A stretch of 64,000 nucleotides of DNA from an uncultured Burkholderiales bacterium (GTDB taxonomy: Bacteria > Pseudomonadota > Gammaproteobacteria > Burkholderiales > Thiobacillaceae), in contig CALEDT010000039.1 in assembly GCA_937949525.1 (NCBI GenBank), positions 43,764 to 107,763 of the forward strand, read 5' to 3'. Below the pieces are notes generated by a model, which was not told the origin of the DNA, searched no databases, and was given only the letters and a program-made list of their open reading frames with translations. The position numbers were made by a program, and so were the translations under genes. Shown in pieces: positions 54,495 to 64,000 of the stretch (positions are counted from its first letter, which is position 1; every line of letters starts with the position of its first letter).

Positions 54495-54655
54495 GGGCGG
54501 GAAAGCGTGGTCGTTGACGAGGTGGCCGCAGGTCGAACCAAACCCGGCGGTGGCGCCCTATCGTACGCGCCCGTTTCGGCTCGGTTGATGCGATCGATGG
54601 CTCATTTCCGATCATGCGCGTGGCTACGTCCGGCGGCAACGGCAGGAAGCCGGGC

Positions 54656-55234
54656 TCAGCCGTGATAGATCAGCAGCGCCACCACCACCAGCGCCACCGT
54701 GAACCAGCCGATGCGATCGACGTAGCGGTGCAGACGCGCCTCCATCGCCGCGCCGCCCCAGGCCATCAGCCCGGCGACCAGGAAAAAGCGCGCGCCGCGC
54801 CCGATCAGCGAGGCGAGCACGAACGGCAGCAGCGGCATCAGGGCGACGCCAGCGGCGATGGTGAACACCTTGTACGGGATGGGCGAGAAACCGGCGATGA
54901 ACACCGCCCAGAAGCCCCATTGCCCGAACCACGCCTGCGCGCGCAGATACTTGTCCCAGTACGCGGTCTCGCGCAGCAGCGGCTCGATCAGGTCGAACGC
55001 GAAGGCGCCGATCAGGTAGCCGAGCAACCCGCCGGCCACCGAGGCCAGCGTGGTCAGCAACGCGAAACGCCAGGCACGCGCCGGATTGGCCAGGCTCATG
55101 GGGGCGAGCATCACGTCCGGCGGAATCGGAAAGAACGACGATTCGGCGAAGCTGAGACCGCCCAGATACCATGGCGCGTGACGGTGGCGCGCCCATTGCA
55201 TGGCGCGCGCGTACAACGGCGAGAACAGCTTCAT
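54656..55234 (-). CDS. DedA/VTT-family membrane protein (YqaA-like)
   Basis: 192-aa inner-membrane protein with about five TM segments. GLSFAESSFFPIPPDVMLAPM (E-S-S-F-F-P-I-P-P motif), GGLLGYLIGAF, and FSPIPYKVFTIAAGVALMP (F-S/T-P-I-P-Y-K) are hallmarks of the SNARE-associated/DedA family, likely involved in lipid flipping or membrane homeostasis. It lies 34 bp after secF on the same strand. Confidence 0.9.
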   Translation of the reverse strand: MKLFSPLYARAMQWARHRHAPWYLGGLSFAESSFFPIPPDVMLAPMSLANPARAWRFALLTTLASVAGGLLGYLIGAFAFDLIEPLLRETAYWDKYLRAQAWFGQWGFWAVFIAGFSPIPYKVFTIAAGVALMPLLPFVLASLIGRGARFFLVAGLMAWGGAAMEARLHRYVDRIGWFTVALVVVALLIYHG

Positions 55235-55268
55235 GACGACAGAACGCGCTGCCCGACGGCCGCAGCCG

Positions 55269-56198
55269 TCAAACCACCGCGCCCGACTCCTCCTTGGGCG
55301 GTTTGACGAAATCCTCGCGCGACACGCCCATCCACATCACCACCGGGCTGGCCACCAGCACCGACGAGTAGGTGCCGACGACGATGCCGATGGACAGCGC
55401 GGCAGCGAAGCCGAACAGCACCTCGCCGCCCAGGATCAGCATGGCCAGCACCATCATCAGCGTGGTGCCGCTGGTGATGATGGTGCGCGCCAGCGTCGCA
55501 GTCTTGGCGTTGTCCATGATCGCGGCGACATCGGTGGAGCGGGTCTTGCGGAAGTTCTCGCGGATGCGGTCGAACACCACCACGGTGTCGTTGACCGAGT
55601 AGCCCAGCACCGCCAGCACCGCCGCCAACACGGTGAGCGAGAACTCCCACTGTGTCAGCGCGAACACCCCGAGCACGATGAACACGTCATGCGCGGTTGC
55701 GAAGATGGCGCCGATGGCGAAGCGCCATTCGAAGCGCAGCGCCAGATAGATGACGATGCCGATCGACACCACCAGCAGCGCCAGCGCGCCATCCTCGAAC
55801 AGCTCCTTGCCCACCTGCGGCCCGACGAACTCGACCCGGCGCATCTCCACCGCGGCATCGTGCTGACGCAGCACCGCCAGCACCTGCTCGGACAGCATGG
55901 CCGAGGTGACGCCCTCCTTCACCGGCAGACGCACCATGACGTCGCGCGCGGTGCCGAAGTTCTGCACCTGCGCGTCGGCATAGCCGTTGCGCGCCAGGTG
56001 TCCGCGTATGCCGGCAATGTCGGCCGGTGCCGGATAGCTCACCTCGATGGTGGTGCCGCCAGTGAAGTCGATGCCCAGATTCAGCCCGCGCAACGCCAGC
56101 AGGGCGATGGAGCCGACGATGAACAGCACGGACACGTAGATCGTGCTGCGCGCATAGCGCATGAAGGGAATGTCTTGCTTGATGCGGAACAGTTCCAT
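55269..56198 (-). CDS. secF: Protein translocase subunit SecF
   Basis: 309-aa RND-fold membrane protein with six TM segments and a first periplasmic loop. GIDFTGGTTIEVSY, LALLVVSIGIVIYLALRFEW and GYSVNDTVVVFDRIRENFR are diagnostic. With SecD it uses the proton gradient to pull exported proteins through SecYEG. 13 bp after secD. Confidence 0.97.
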   Translation of the reverse strand: MELFRIKQDIPFMRYARSTIYVSVLFIVGSIALLALRGLNLGIDFTGGTTIEVSYPAPADIAGIRGHLARNGYADAQVQNFGTARDVMVRLPVKEGVTSAMLSEQVLAVLRQHDAAVEMRRVEFVGPQVGKELFEDGALALLVVSIGIVIYLALRFEWRFAIGAIFATAHDVFIVLGVFALTQWEFSLTVLAAVLAVLGYSVNDTVVVFDRIRENFRKTRSTDVAAIMDNAKTATLARTIITSGTTLMMVLAMLILGGEVLFGFAAALSIGIVVGTYSSVLVASPVVMWMGVSREDFVKPPKEESGAVV

Positions 56199-56211
56199 GA
56201 CGACCGGCCCT

Positions 56212-58041
56212 TCAGACGGAGACCTTGGCCAGGCGCTTGACGCGGCCGAAGCTCAGGTTGGTGATGGCGCGCGACACCAGCACCGCGCTGAACATGGAGG
56301 TGAGGATGCCCAGACAGAGCGTGACGGCGAAACCGCGTACCGGCCCGGAACCCAGCCAGAACAGCGCGAAACCGGCGATCAGCGTGGTGATGTTGGCGTC
56401 CAGGATGGTGTCCCAGGCACGGTCGTAGCCGGCGGCGATCGCCGCCTGCGGCGAATTGCCGTTGCGCAGTTCCTCGCGGATGCGTTCGGCGATGATCACG
56501 TTGGCGTCGATCGCCATGCCCAGCGTCAGCGCAATGCCGGCGATGCCGGGCAGGGTCAGCGTCGCCTGCAACATGGACAGCAACGCCACCAGCAGGAACA
56601 GGTTGGTGACCAGCGCCGCCACCGAGATCAGCCCGAAGCCTTGGTAGTACACCACCATGAACGCCGCGACCAGCGCGAAGCCGATCAGCGTCGCGTTCTT
56701 GCCGCGCTGGATGTTGTCGGCGCCCAGCGAAGGCCCGACCGTGCGCTCCTCGACGATTTCCATGGGCGCGGCCAGCGCACCGGCGCGCAACAGCAGCGCG
56801 ACATCGCTGGCCTCCTGCGGCGAATCCATGCCAGTGATCTGCACACGGCCGCCGCCGATCTCCTCGCGGATCACCGGCGCGGTGACGATCTCGGTCTTGC
56901 CCTTCTCGATCAGCAGGATGGCCATACGCTTGCCGACGTTCTCGCGCGTGACGTTCTTGAACACGCGCGCGCCACGGCCGTCCAGGTTGATGTGCACCGC
57001 CGGCTGATTGGTCTGACTGTCGAAGCCCGGCTGCGCGTCGGTGATGTACTCGCCGGTCAGCACCACCGCGCGCTTGACCAGGATGGGCATGCCGCCGCGC
57101 TCGAAGTACATCTCGGTGCCGAACGGCGGCTGTCCGGCCACGGCGGCCTGGATGTCGGCCGGGTTCTGCATGCGTTCCTCGTCCACCATGCGGATTTCCA
57201 GCGTGGCGGTGCGGCCGAGGATTTCCTTGGCCTTGGCGGTATCCTGCACGCCCGGCAACTGCACCACCACACGATCCGCCCCCTGCTGCTGGATCACCGG
57301 CTCGGCCACGCCCAGCTCGTTGACGCGGTTGCGCAGCGTGGTCAGGTTCTGTTGCAGCGCAAACTCCTGGGTGCGTACCTGCGCCTGCCGGTTGAGCACG
57401 GCGTCGAGCGCGAACTCCTCGCCTGCCATGGCTTCGCTCAGATCGAGATCGCGATAGGCGTCCTCGATCGCCTTGCGCGCGGCATCGCGCTGCGCGGCGT
57501 CGCGGAAGCGCAGGCGGATGGTGTCGCCCTCGCGGTCGAGCGCGACGTAGCGCACCTTCTTTTCCCGCAGCAGCGTGCGGATGTCGCCCTGGTAGCGTTC
57601 GGCCGCCTTGTGCAGCGCCGCCTGCATATCCACCTGCAACAGGAAATACACGCCGCCGCGCAGGTCCAGACCCAGGTTCATCGGCAGCGCGCCCAGCGCG
57701 GTCAACCAGCCGGGCGATGCGGGCAACAGATTGAGCGCCACCGTGTAACCGTCTCCGAGGGCGTTCTGCAACACATCCTTGGCTTTCAACTGGCTGTCGG
57801 TGTCGGCGAAACGCGCGCGCACGCCGCGCGGGTCCAGCGCCACACCGTCAGTCGCCACATCACCCGCGCGCAGTGCCGCTTCCACGCGCTGCATCAGCGC
57901 CATGTCGACCTTTTCGGTGGTGCGGATGGGCATCACCTGCACCGCCGGCACCTCGCCGAACAGATTGGGCAGGGTATAGAAGATGCCGATGACGATGGCC
58001 ACGCCGATGACGACGTATTTCCAGAGGGGATAGCGGTTCAT
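56212..58041 (-). CDS. secD: Protein translocase subunit SecD
   Basis: 609-aa membrane protein. TM1 near 8-24, large periplasmic P1 domain (about 30-440) with GLDLRGGVYFLLQVDM and RNRVNELGVAEPVIQQQG, then a five-TM core with GFALVAAFMVVYYQGFGLIS and AIDANVIIAERIREELRNG (the D-A-N-V-I proton-relay motif). It pairs with SecF. Confidence 0.97.
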   Translation of the reverse strand: MNRYPLWKYVVIGVAIVIGIFYTLPNLFGEVPAVQVMPIRTTEKVDMALMQRVEAALRAGDVATDGVALDPRGVRARFADTDSQLKAKDVLQNALGDGYTVALNLLPASPGWLTALGALPMNLGLDLRGGVYFLLQVDMQAALHKAAERYQGDIRTLLREKKVRYVALDREGDTIRLRFRDAAQRDAARKAIEDAYRDLDLSEAMAGEEFALDAVLNRQAQVRTQEFALQQNLTTLRNRVNELGVAEPVIQQQGADRVVVQLPGVQDTAKAKEILGRTATLEIRMVDEERMQNPADIQAAVAGQPPFGTEMYFERGGMPILVKRAVVLTGEYITDAQPGFDSQTNQPAVHINLDGRGARVFKNVTRENVGKRMAILLIEKGKTEIVTAPVIREEIGGGRVQITGMDSPQEASDVALLLRAGALAAPMEIVEERTVGPSLGADNIQRGKNATLIGFALVAAFMVVYYQGFGLISVAALVTNLFLLVALLSMLQATLTLPGIAGIALTLGMAIDANVIIAERIREELRNGNSPQAAIAAGYDRAWDTILDANITTLIAGFALFWLGSGPVRGFAVTLCLGILTSMFSAVLVSRAITNLSFGRVKRLAKVSV

Positions 58042-58127
58042 TTCGTTGCTCTCGACGGGTTGTGCGCCAGACGGTTCAGGCAGGCCGGGCGGGCATCGCC
58101 CTCCCCTCCCCCTTCACCCTTCCCGCC

Positions 58128-58442
58128 TCAAAGATCCTTGATCGTGCCCTTGGGCAGCACGGTCTGGATGGTGGCGCGCTGGAAGATGCTCTCGTTGCCG
58201 CCGCCGATGTCCAGCGTCACGTAGTTGTCGGTGATCTTGACGATCTTGCCGACCAGGCCGCCGGCGGTGATGACTTCATCACCCTTCTGCAGGGCTTCCT
58301 GCATCTTGCGCTGATCCTTGGCACGCTTCATCTGCGGGCGGATGATCAGAAAGTAAAACAGCACGAACAGCACGATCAGCGGCAGGAAGCTCAGGAACGG
58401 GTCCGGCTGCTCGGGCGCGGCGTAAGCGGGTGAAATCAGCAT
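58128..58442 (-). CDS. yajC: Preprotein translocase accessory subunit YajC
   Basis: 104-aa protein: a short N-terminus MLISPAYA, one TM (LPLIVLFVLFYFLII, about 20-35), RPQMKRAKDQRKMQEALQKGD and the cytosolic GDEVITAGGLVGKIVKI domain. ATG at 58442 gives the canonical start; the longer open frame runs over tgt in another frame. It lies between tgt and secD, as in the standard tgt-yajC-secDF operon. Confidence 0.94.
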   Translation of the reverse strand: MLISPAYAAPEQPDPFLSFLPLIVLFVLFYFLIIRPQMKRAKDQRKMQEALQKGDEVITAGGLVGKIVKITDNYVTLDIGGGNESIFQRATIQTVLPKGTIKDL

Positions 58443-58489
58443 GATATGGGCTGGGTCGGTGAAAAAACTTCGGCATTCTAACACCGGCT

Positions 58490-60068
<1,579 letters not shown>

Positions 60069-60185
60069 GCCTGCGGCGCTCGCCTTGTGGCGAAGGCGAC
60101 GAAGGCGGGCCGGCACGACGGCGCGTTCAAGTCACCCCGTGCGCGTTCCGATAACCGGACATCGCACCACCCGCGCGAGGTTCGC

Positions 60186-60509
60186 ATGAAAACGCGCATG
60201 CGCTGTCTGCCACCGACGCTGATTCCGCCCGATTCCCGGCTGGCGCTGCCCATCACCTCCGCCAACGGCGTCGTGCTGCTGGCCGCCGGTGCGCTGCTGG
60301 ACGAGGGCCAGTTGCAGAACCTGATCCGCCGCGGCGTCGAAGCCGCCACCATCGAGCAGGACGACCCGCGTACGCCGGAGGACATCGCCGCCGAGATCGC
60401 CGCCGCGGAGGCACGCGTGCAAGCGATCTTCGCCGAGGCGGCCGACGACCTGGACACGCGCACGCTGAAGCAGGCGGTGCTGGCGTACCGGCGGGCGTCG
60501 CTGGCATGA
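60186..60509 (+). CDS. Small protein of unknown function preceding an HDOD gene
   Basis: 107-aa soluble protein. SRLALPITSANGVVLLAAGA followed by LLDEGQLQNLIRRGVEAATI resembles the short module (aG..L....l..L..rGi..v) found N-terminal to the signalling domains of many HD-GYP/HD-related proteins, then a charged helical tail. Here it is a separate gene whose stop overlaps the HDOD start (ATGA). Probably a partner of the HDOD protein; no named family is recognised. Confidence 0.7.
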   Translation: MKTRMRCLPPTLIPPDSRLALPITSANGVVLLAAGALLDEGQLQNLIRRGVEAATIEQDDPRTPEDIAAEIAAAEARVQAIFAEAADDLDTRTLKQAVLAYRRASLA

Positions 60510-61336
60510 CCACCTGGAGCCTGGACGCCCTGCTCGCGCAGGCGGATTCCATCCCTGCCGTACCGGGTCTGGTGCCGTCCATGCTGGCCTGCCTGCGCGA
60601 TGAGGACGCCAGCACCGACCAGCTCACCGCCAGTCTCAGCCACGACCCGATCCTGGTGGCCCGGCTGCTGCGCGCCGCCAATTCCGGCGCCTACCACACC
60701 TCCGGCCCGATCGATTCGGTACAGAAAAGCATCATGGTGCTGGGCGTGCGCCGCGTGCGCGACATCGCGCTGACGGTGGCCATCCTGGGTGTGATGGAAC
60801 ACGCGCCGCCGCCCTTCGACATCCATGTCCTGCGTCGCCACAGCCTGAGCGCGGCGGTGTGCGCGCGCAGCGTGGCGCATCGGGTCGGCGCCGACGCCGA
60901 CCACGCCTTCACCGCCGGCCTGTTGCACGACATCGGCCAACTGTTGATCGCCACCCTACTGCCGGCGCCCTACGCTGAACTGCTCGGGCGTTGCGCGCGC
61001 GAGCGGCGTCACATCCTGCATGCCGAGCGCGAGCTGCTGGGCACCGACCATGCCGAAGTCGGCGGCGAACTGGCACGCCGCTGGGGCCTGCCGGGCGAGA
61101 TCGTCGCGGCGGTGGCCGGTCACCACGACCCGTCCGCCGGTCACCTGGCGCTGACCGTGCATCTTGCCGAAGTGGTCAGCCATGCCCTGGATCTGGACGA
61201 GAGTCCGCACAACCTGGTGCCGCATCTGATGGACGGCGTCGCTCGCCGCCTGAACCTGGATTTCCACGAGCTCGCCCGCCACTTCGGCGAGATCGAGGCA
61301 CGCTTCCTCGGCAATCGCCTCGCCTTGGGCGTTTGA
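60506..61336 (+). CDS. HDOD-domain signalling protein
   Basis: 276-aa cytosolic protein made of one HDOD domain (about 15-210): IPAVPGLVPSMLACLRDED, SHDPILVARLLRAANSGAY, QKSIMVLGVRRVRDIALTVAI, HAFTAGLLHDIGQLLIATL and VGGELARRWGLPGEIVAAVAGHH. HDOD proteins lack metal-catalytic residues for phosphohydrolysis and act as regulators of motility, biofilm or competence. Coupled to the preceding 107-aa gene by a 4-nt overlap. Confidence 0.9.
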   Translation: MTTWSLDALLAQADSIPAVPGLVPSMLACLRDEDASTDQLTASLSHDPILVARLLRAANSGAYHTSGPIDSVQKSIMVLGVRRVRDIALTVAILGVMEHAPPPFDIHVLRRHSLSAAVCARSVAHRVGADADHAFTAGLLHDIGQLLIATLLPAPYAELLGRCARERRHILHAERELLGTDHAEVGGELARRWGLPGEIVAAVAGHHDPSAGHLALTVHLAEVVSHALDLDESPHNLVPHLMDGVARRLNLDFHELARHFGEIEARFLGNRLALGV

Positions 61337-61433
61337 GCCGACCAGGCGGTGACCACCCGATCCATCCGACCTTTCGGCACCCCCGAGGACATGCCAGAAT
61401 CGTCCTTCCGTTCTCGCCCATGGGAGAACCGCC

Positions 61434-62399
61434 ATGCAACGACGACATCTGTTGCGCGCCGGCCTCGCCGGCCTGGGCCTGGCCGGCGCCGCACTGTTGC
61501 TGGGCGGCGCACGTTCCGGCGGCGGCCGCTTCGATCCCGACCGCCTCGACGCCCTGCTCGCCGGCGACGTCTGCCGCACCCGTCCGGACGAAGCCATTCC
61601 CGCCTCGCTGCCGCCGCGCGCGCCCGGTGAGCTGCGCTATCAGGGCACGCACATCCTCACCCACGGCGCGTTCCGCGATCTCGCCGCCGCCTATCGCGGC
61701 CCTGCGGACGCGCAGGTGCGGGTCTGGGGCGGCGGCTGCGATGACGGCATCGCCACCGTGCGCCGCGGCAGCGCCGATCTCGGCGGCCTGTGCTGCCCGG
61801 TCAAGGGCTCGCGCGGCGAGGGGCTGCCATGGCTGCTGGTTGCGCACGACATCAAGGTGGTGGTGGCGCACCCGGGCAATCCGGTGACCGATGTTTCCTT
61901 CGAACAGTTGCGCGCGCTGGCGCGCGGCAAACTGGCCAACTGGAAGGCGCTGGGCGGCGAGGACCGCGCCATTGCGCTGGTCGCGCGCGAACATTGTCCG
62001 GACTATTTCGAGCCGATCCGCCGCCTGTTGCTGGACAACCGGCCGGACTGGACGCCGCGCGGCCTCCTGGTCGAGCGCGACGAGCAGATCACCGATCTGG
62101 TTTCCCGCTACCAGGGCGGCCTGGGCCTGGTGAGCTGGGTGTTCGCCAAACCGCTGGTCGAGGCCGGCCGGCTCAAGACCCTGCGCGTCGATGGCGTGAC
62201 GCCCGACGCCGCCGCCGTGCGCGATGGCCGCTATCGCCTGCACGGGCCGTTGTCGGTGGTGTACCGGCGCTGGGAGGCGGAGACCATGCGGCCGTTCTTC
62301 GATTTCCTGTACGGTCCGCGCGGCGCCGCGATCACCGCTCGCGCGCTGGTGCCGGTCGGCGCCGAGGAGGCGGACTACCGCCCGGCCCGCTGGGTGTGA
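61434..62399 (+). CDS. Tat-exported periplasmic binding protein, PstS-like
   Basis: 321-aa protein with a twin-arginine signal (RRHLLRAGLAGLGLAGAALL) and a PBP-like domain (about 60-310): LRYQGTHILTHGAFRDLAAAY, DVSFEQLRALARGKLANWKALGG and LVSRYQGGLGLVSWVF have the arrangement of phosphate/anion-binding PstS-like proteins. No ABC permease or ATPase neighbours exist; it ends 3 bp before the convergent histidine kinase. A sensory or scavenging role is plausible; ligand unknown. Confidence 0.8.
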   Translation: MQRRHLLRAGLAGLGLAGAALLLGGARSGGGRFDPDRLDALLAGDVCRTRPDEAIPASLPPRAPGELRYQGTHILTHGAFRDLAAAYRGPADAQVRVWGGGCDDGIATVRRGSADLGGLCCPVKGSRGEGLPWLLVAHDIKVVVAHPGNPVTDVSFEQLRALARGKLANWKALGGEDRAIALVAREHCPDYFEPIRRLLLDNRPDWTPRGLLVERDEQITDLVSRYQGGLGLVSWVFAKPLVEAGRLKTLRVDGVTPDAAAVRDGRYRLHGPLSVVYRRWEAETMRPFFDFLYGPRGAAITARALVPVGAEEADYRPARWV

Positions 62400-62402
62400 A
62401 CG

Positions 62403-64000
62403 TCAACCCCTGTCCAGCCGCAGGCGCACCACCACCTCCCCGTGCGCGCCGTCGGCGATGGCGATGGTGCCGCCGTGCGCCTCGACGATGGCGCGGCAAC
62501 TGGCCAGGCCGAGACCGCTGCCGCCGCGCTTGGTGGTGTGGAAGGGTTCGAACAGATGGGCACGCGCCGCTGCGGAGAACCCCGGCCCGCCGTCGATGAC
62601 ATGCAGTGTGGCCATGCCGTCGGCGCTGTCCAGACGGACTTCGATGACACCGTCCGGCGCCGCGTCGCGCGCGTTGATCAGCAGATTGTCGAGCACGCGC
62701 TCGAACTGATAGGGGTCGGCCCGCACCGGCAGCGGCGCCGCCGCCGGCACCACCCGCAGTTGCGCATCGGCATGCTGCGCACGCCAGCGCCCCGCCACGT
62801 CGTCGACCAGGCGGTTGAGATCGAGCCGTTCGCTGGTCAGACGCACAGGCCGGCCATAGGCCAGCAACTGTTCGACGGTGCGCTGGCAGCGCTCGATGTG
62901 GTGCAGGATCAGCGCGCTGTCCTCGGCCAGACGGGCATCGTCGCGCGTCGCCGCCTGTTTGCGCGTGAGCTCGGCGACACCGCGGATCACCGCCAGCGGG
63001 TTGTTGATGTCGTGCGCCACCCGCGCCGCCATGCGGCCGATGGCGGACAGGCGTTCCTGCTGGCCAGCCTGGCGTTCCAGTTCGCGCAGCTTGGCCAGAT
63101 CCTCGGTCATGGCGTTGAAGGCGTGAACCAGTTGCGCGATCTCATCGTGGCCGCGGCTTTGCAGATGCTGGCCGAACTCGCCGCGGCCGACGGCCCCGAC
63201 CGCGCGCGTCAGCGCCCGCAGCGGTGCCAGTTGCCGGTGCAGCAGGACGGCCAGTGCCAGCGTGAGCAGGGCGCCGGTGGCCGGCAACAGCCAGCCGAGC
63301 AGATGCTTCACCTCCGCCAGGGCGCGGCCGACATGGTCATCGACACCGATGTCCAGCGCCACCGGCTCGCCCTCGGTGCGTTCGAGCTGGATGCGCACGC
63401 CACCCGGTGGCAGTGCGGCCGTGGCGAGGCGCACGGCGACCTCGCCATCCGGCGGGAAGGCGGTAGCCAGCACCGCCGTCAACGGCCGGCCGATCCAAAG
63501 CACCGCCAGCACGTTGCCGGCGCGCGTCAGCGGCCGCGCCGCCGCCAGCCACGGCTCGCCGGCGATGCGCACGATGCGCGCGGCGGTGGGTTCGAACGGA
63601 TCGGGCGACGTGACCGGGACCGGCTCGGGCTCGCCGGTGCGCACCACCAATCGGCCCTGGTTGTCCCACAGACGCGCGGCTTCCAGGCGCGTAGCCTCGG
63701 CGATGCGCGCGAGCGCCGCGCTTGGATGCTCGATCTCGCCATCCAGATACAGGTGGTAGTAACTCGCGTTGTTCAGTTCCACGTCCTTGCTCAGCAACTC
63801 GCTCAGGTGGTCGAGCGCGTCCAGCTCGCGCGCCACCGTGGCGCGCACCTGTTCGCCGGCGCGCGCCATGCGCTCGGCGCGCAGTCCCTCGAATTGCTGG
63901 CTGACGAAATGGTCGATGGCGAAGAACAGCAACGCGGTGGCCAGCAACGCGCTCACCGCCGCCGCCAGCACCAGCGTGACCAGCAGGGAATGGCGTGGAC
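62403..64000 (-). CDS. Membrane sensor histidine kinase, 5' end beyond the window
   Basis: At least 532 codons; the frame stays open to the right edge (upstream of the GTG at 63971 it reads P-R-H-S-L-L-V-T-L-V-L), so the true start lies outside. TM1 (LVLAAAVSALLATALLFFAI), a periplasmic sensor region (about 200 residues), TM2 (LGWLLPATGALLTLALAVLL), HAMP, HisKA with the phospho-His in ARVAHDINNPLAVIRG, and HATPase with N box NLLINARDAA, G boxes DGGPGFS and GGSGLGLASCRAIVEAHGG. The partner response regulator is not visible. Convergent with the PBP gene. Confidence 0.88.
   Translation of the reverse strand, partial: PRHSLLVTLVLAAAVSALLATALLFFAIDHFVSQQFEGLRAERMARAGEQVRATVARELDALDHLSELLSKDVELNNASYYHLYLDGEIEHPSAALARIAEATRLEAARLWDNQGRLVVRTGEPEPVPVTSPDPFEPTAARIVRIAGEPWLAAARPLTRAGNVLAVLWIGRPLTAVLATAFPPDGEVAVRLATAALPPGGVRIQLERTEGEPVALDIGVDDHVGRALAEVKHLLGWLLPATGALLTLALAVLLHRQLAPLRALTRAVGAVGRGEFGQHLQSRGHDEIAQLVHAFNAMTEDLAKLRELERQAGQQERLSAIGRMAARVAHDINNPLAVIRGVAELTRKQAATRDDARLAEDSALILHHIERCQRTVEQLLAYGRPVRLTSERLDLNRLVDDVAGRWRAQHADAQLRVVPAAAPLPVRADPYQFERVLDNLLINARDAAPDGVIEVRLDSADGMATLHVIDGGPGFSAAARAHLFEPFHTTKRGGSGLGLASCRAIVEAHGGTIAIADGAHGEVVVRLRLDRG

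Noticed and set aside
56161..58224. 687-codon open frame on the plus strand opposite secD
   Set aside because: Same shadow effect in a GC-rich gene; translation is low complexity and the SecD motifs lie on the other strand.

Overview
The window is a GC-rich (roughly two-thirds G+C), gene-dense stretch of a gammaproteobacterial chromosome. The gene neighbourhoods support this: rnr-rlmB, cbpA-cbpM, pilB-pilC-pilD-coaE-zapD, fmdB-aspS, cysE-iscR-iscS-iscU-iscA-hscB-hscA-fdx-iscX, trmJ/suhB and tgt-yajC-secD-secF. I cannot name the genus. I see no rRNA, CRISPR array, prophage, transposase or plasmid gene. Almost everything is core or conserved accessory chromosome, with many 4-nt start/stop overlaps and frequent GTG/TTG starts.

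Layout. 1-8.9 kb: the first 64 codons of a methyltransferase, gloB, a tRNA-Pro-Arg-His operon, folD, rnr-rlmB, tRNA-Leu, three tandem hsp20 genes and, divergent from them, cbpA-cbpM. 8.9-17.9 kb (minus strand): folA-SDR-SLC13 permease-secreted DUF11 protein, then an ATPase/FtsX permease/HlyD adaptor exporter. 18-25.8 kb: an EAL/HDOD protein, the pgl-DUF4139-2OG oxygenase operon, a DEDD exonuclease with rlmD, and a CNNM/CBS membrane protein. 25.9-31.4 kb: type IV pilus genes pilBCD, then coaE and zapD. 31.4-38 kb: a UPF0016 transporter behind a manganese (yybP-ykoY) riboswitch, a TSUP permease, and a molybdate locus (modE, modABC, methyltransferase) with two ModE boxes. 38-44.6 kb: a PEP-CTERM-type protein, a FadL porin with an acyl-CoA/ACP synthetase, fmdB and aspS. 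44.6-52.4 kb: the isc operon, which carries a DUF3050 gene between hscA and fdx, and cysE. 52.4-60 kb: trmJ/suhB, a DedA-type protein, secDF-yajC-tgt and a DUF192 protein. 60-64 kb: a small unknown protein with an HDOD protein, a Tat-exported binding protein, and a histidine kinase that runs off the right edge.

The parts least explained by standard annotation are these. A short repeat family with about 20-bp terminal inverted repeats has two copies (1133-1376 and 31399-31511); both lie between convergent transcription units, and one supplies the stop codon of the UPF0016 gene. A pair of back-to-back sigma-32-like promoters lies between the hsp20 operon and cbpAM. A heme-oxygenase-fold protein is embedded in the isc operon. 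The modABC operon has a linked methyltransferase. The PEP-CTERM gene has a good Shine-Dalgarno and signal peptide but no start codon where one is expected.
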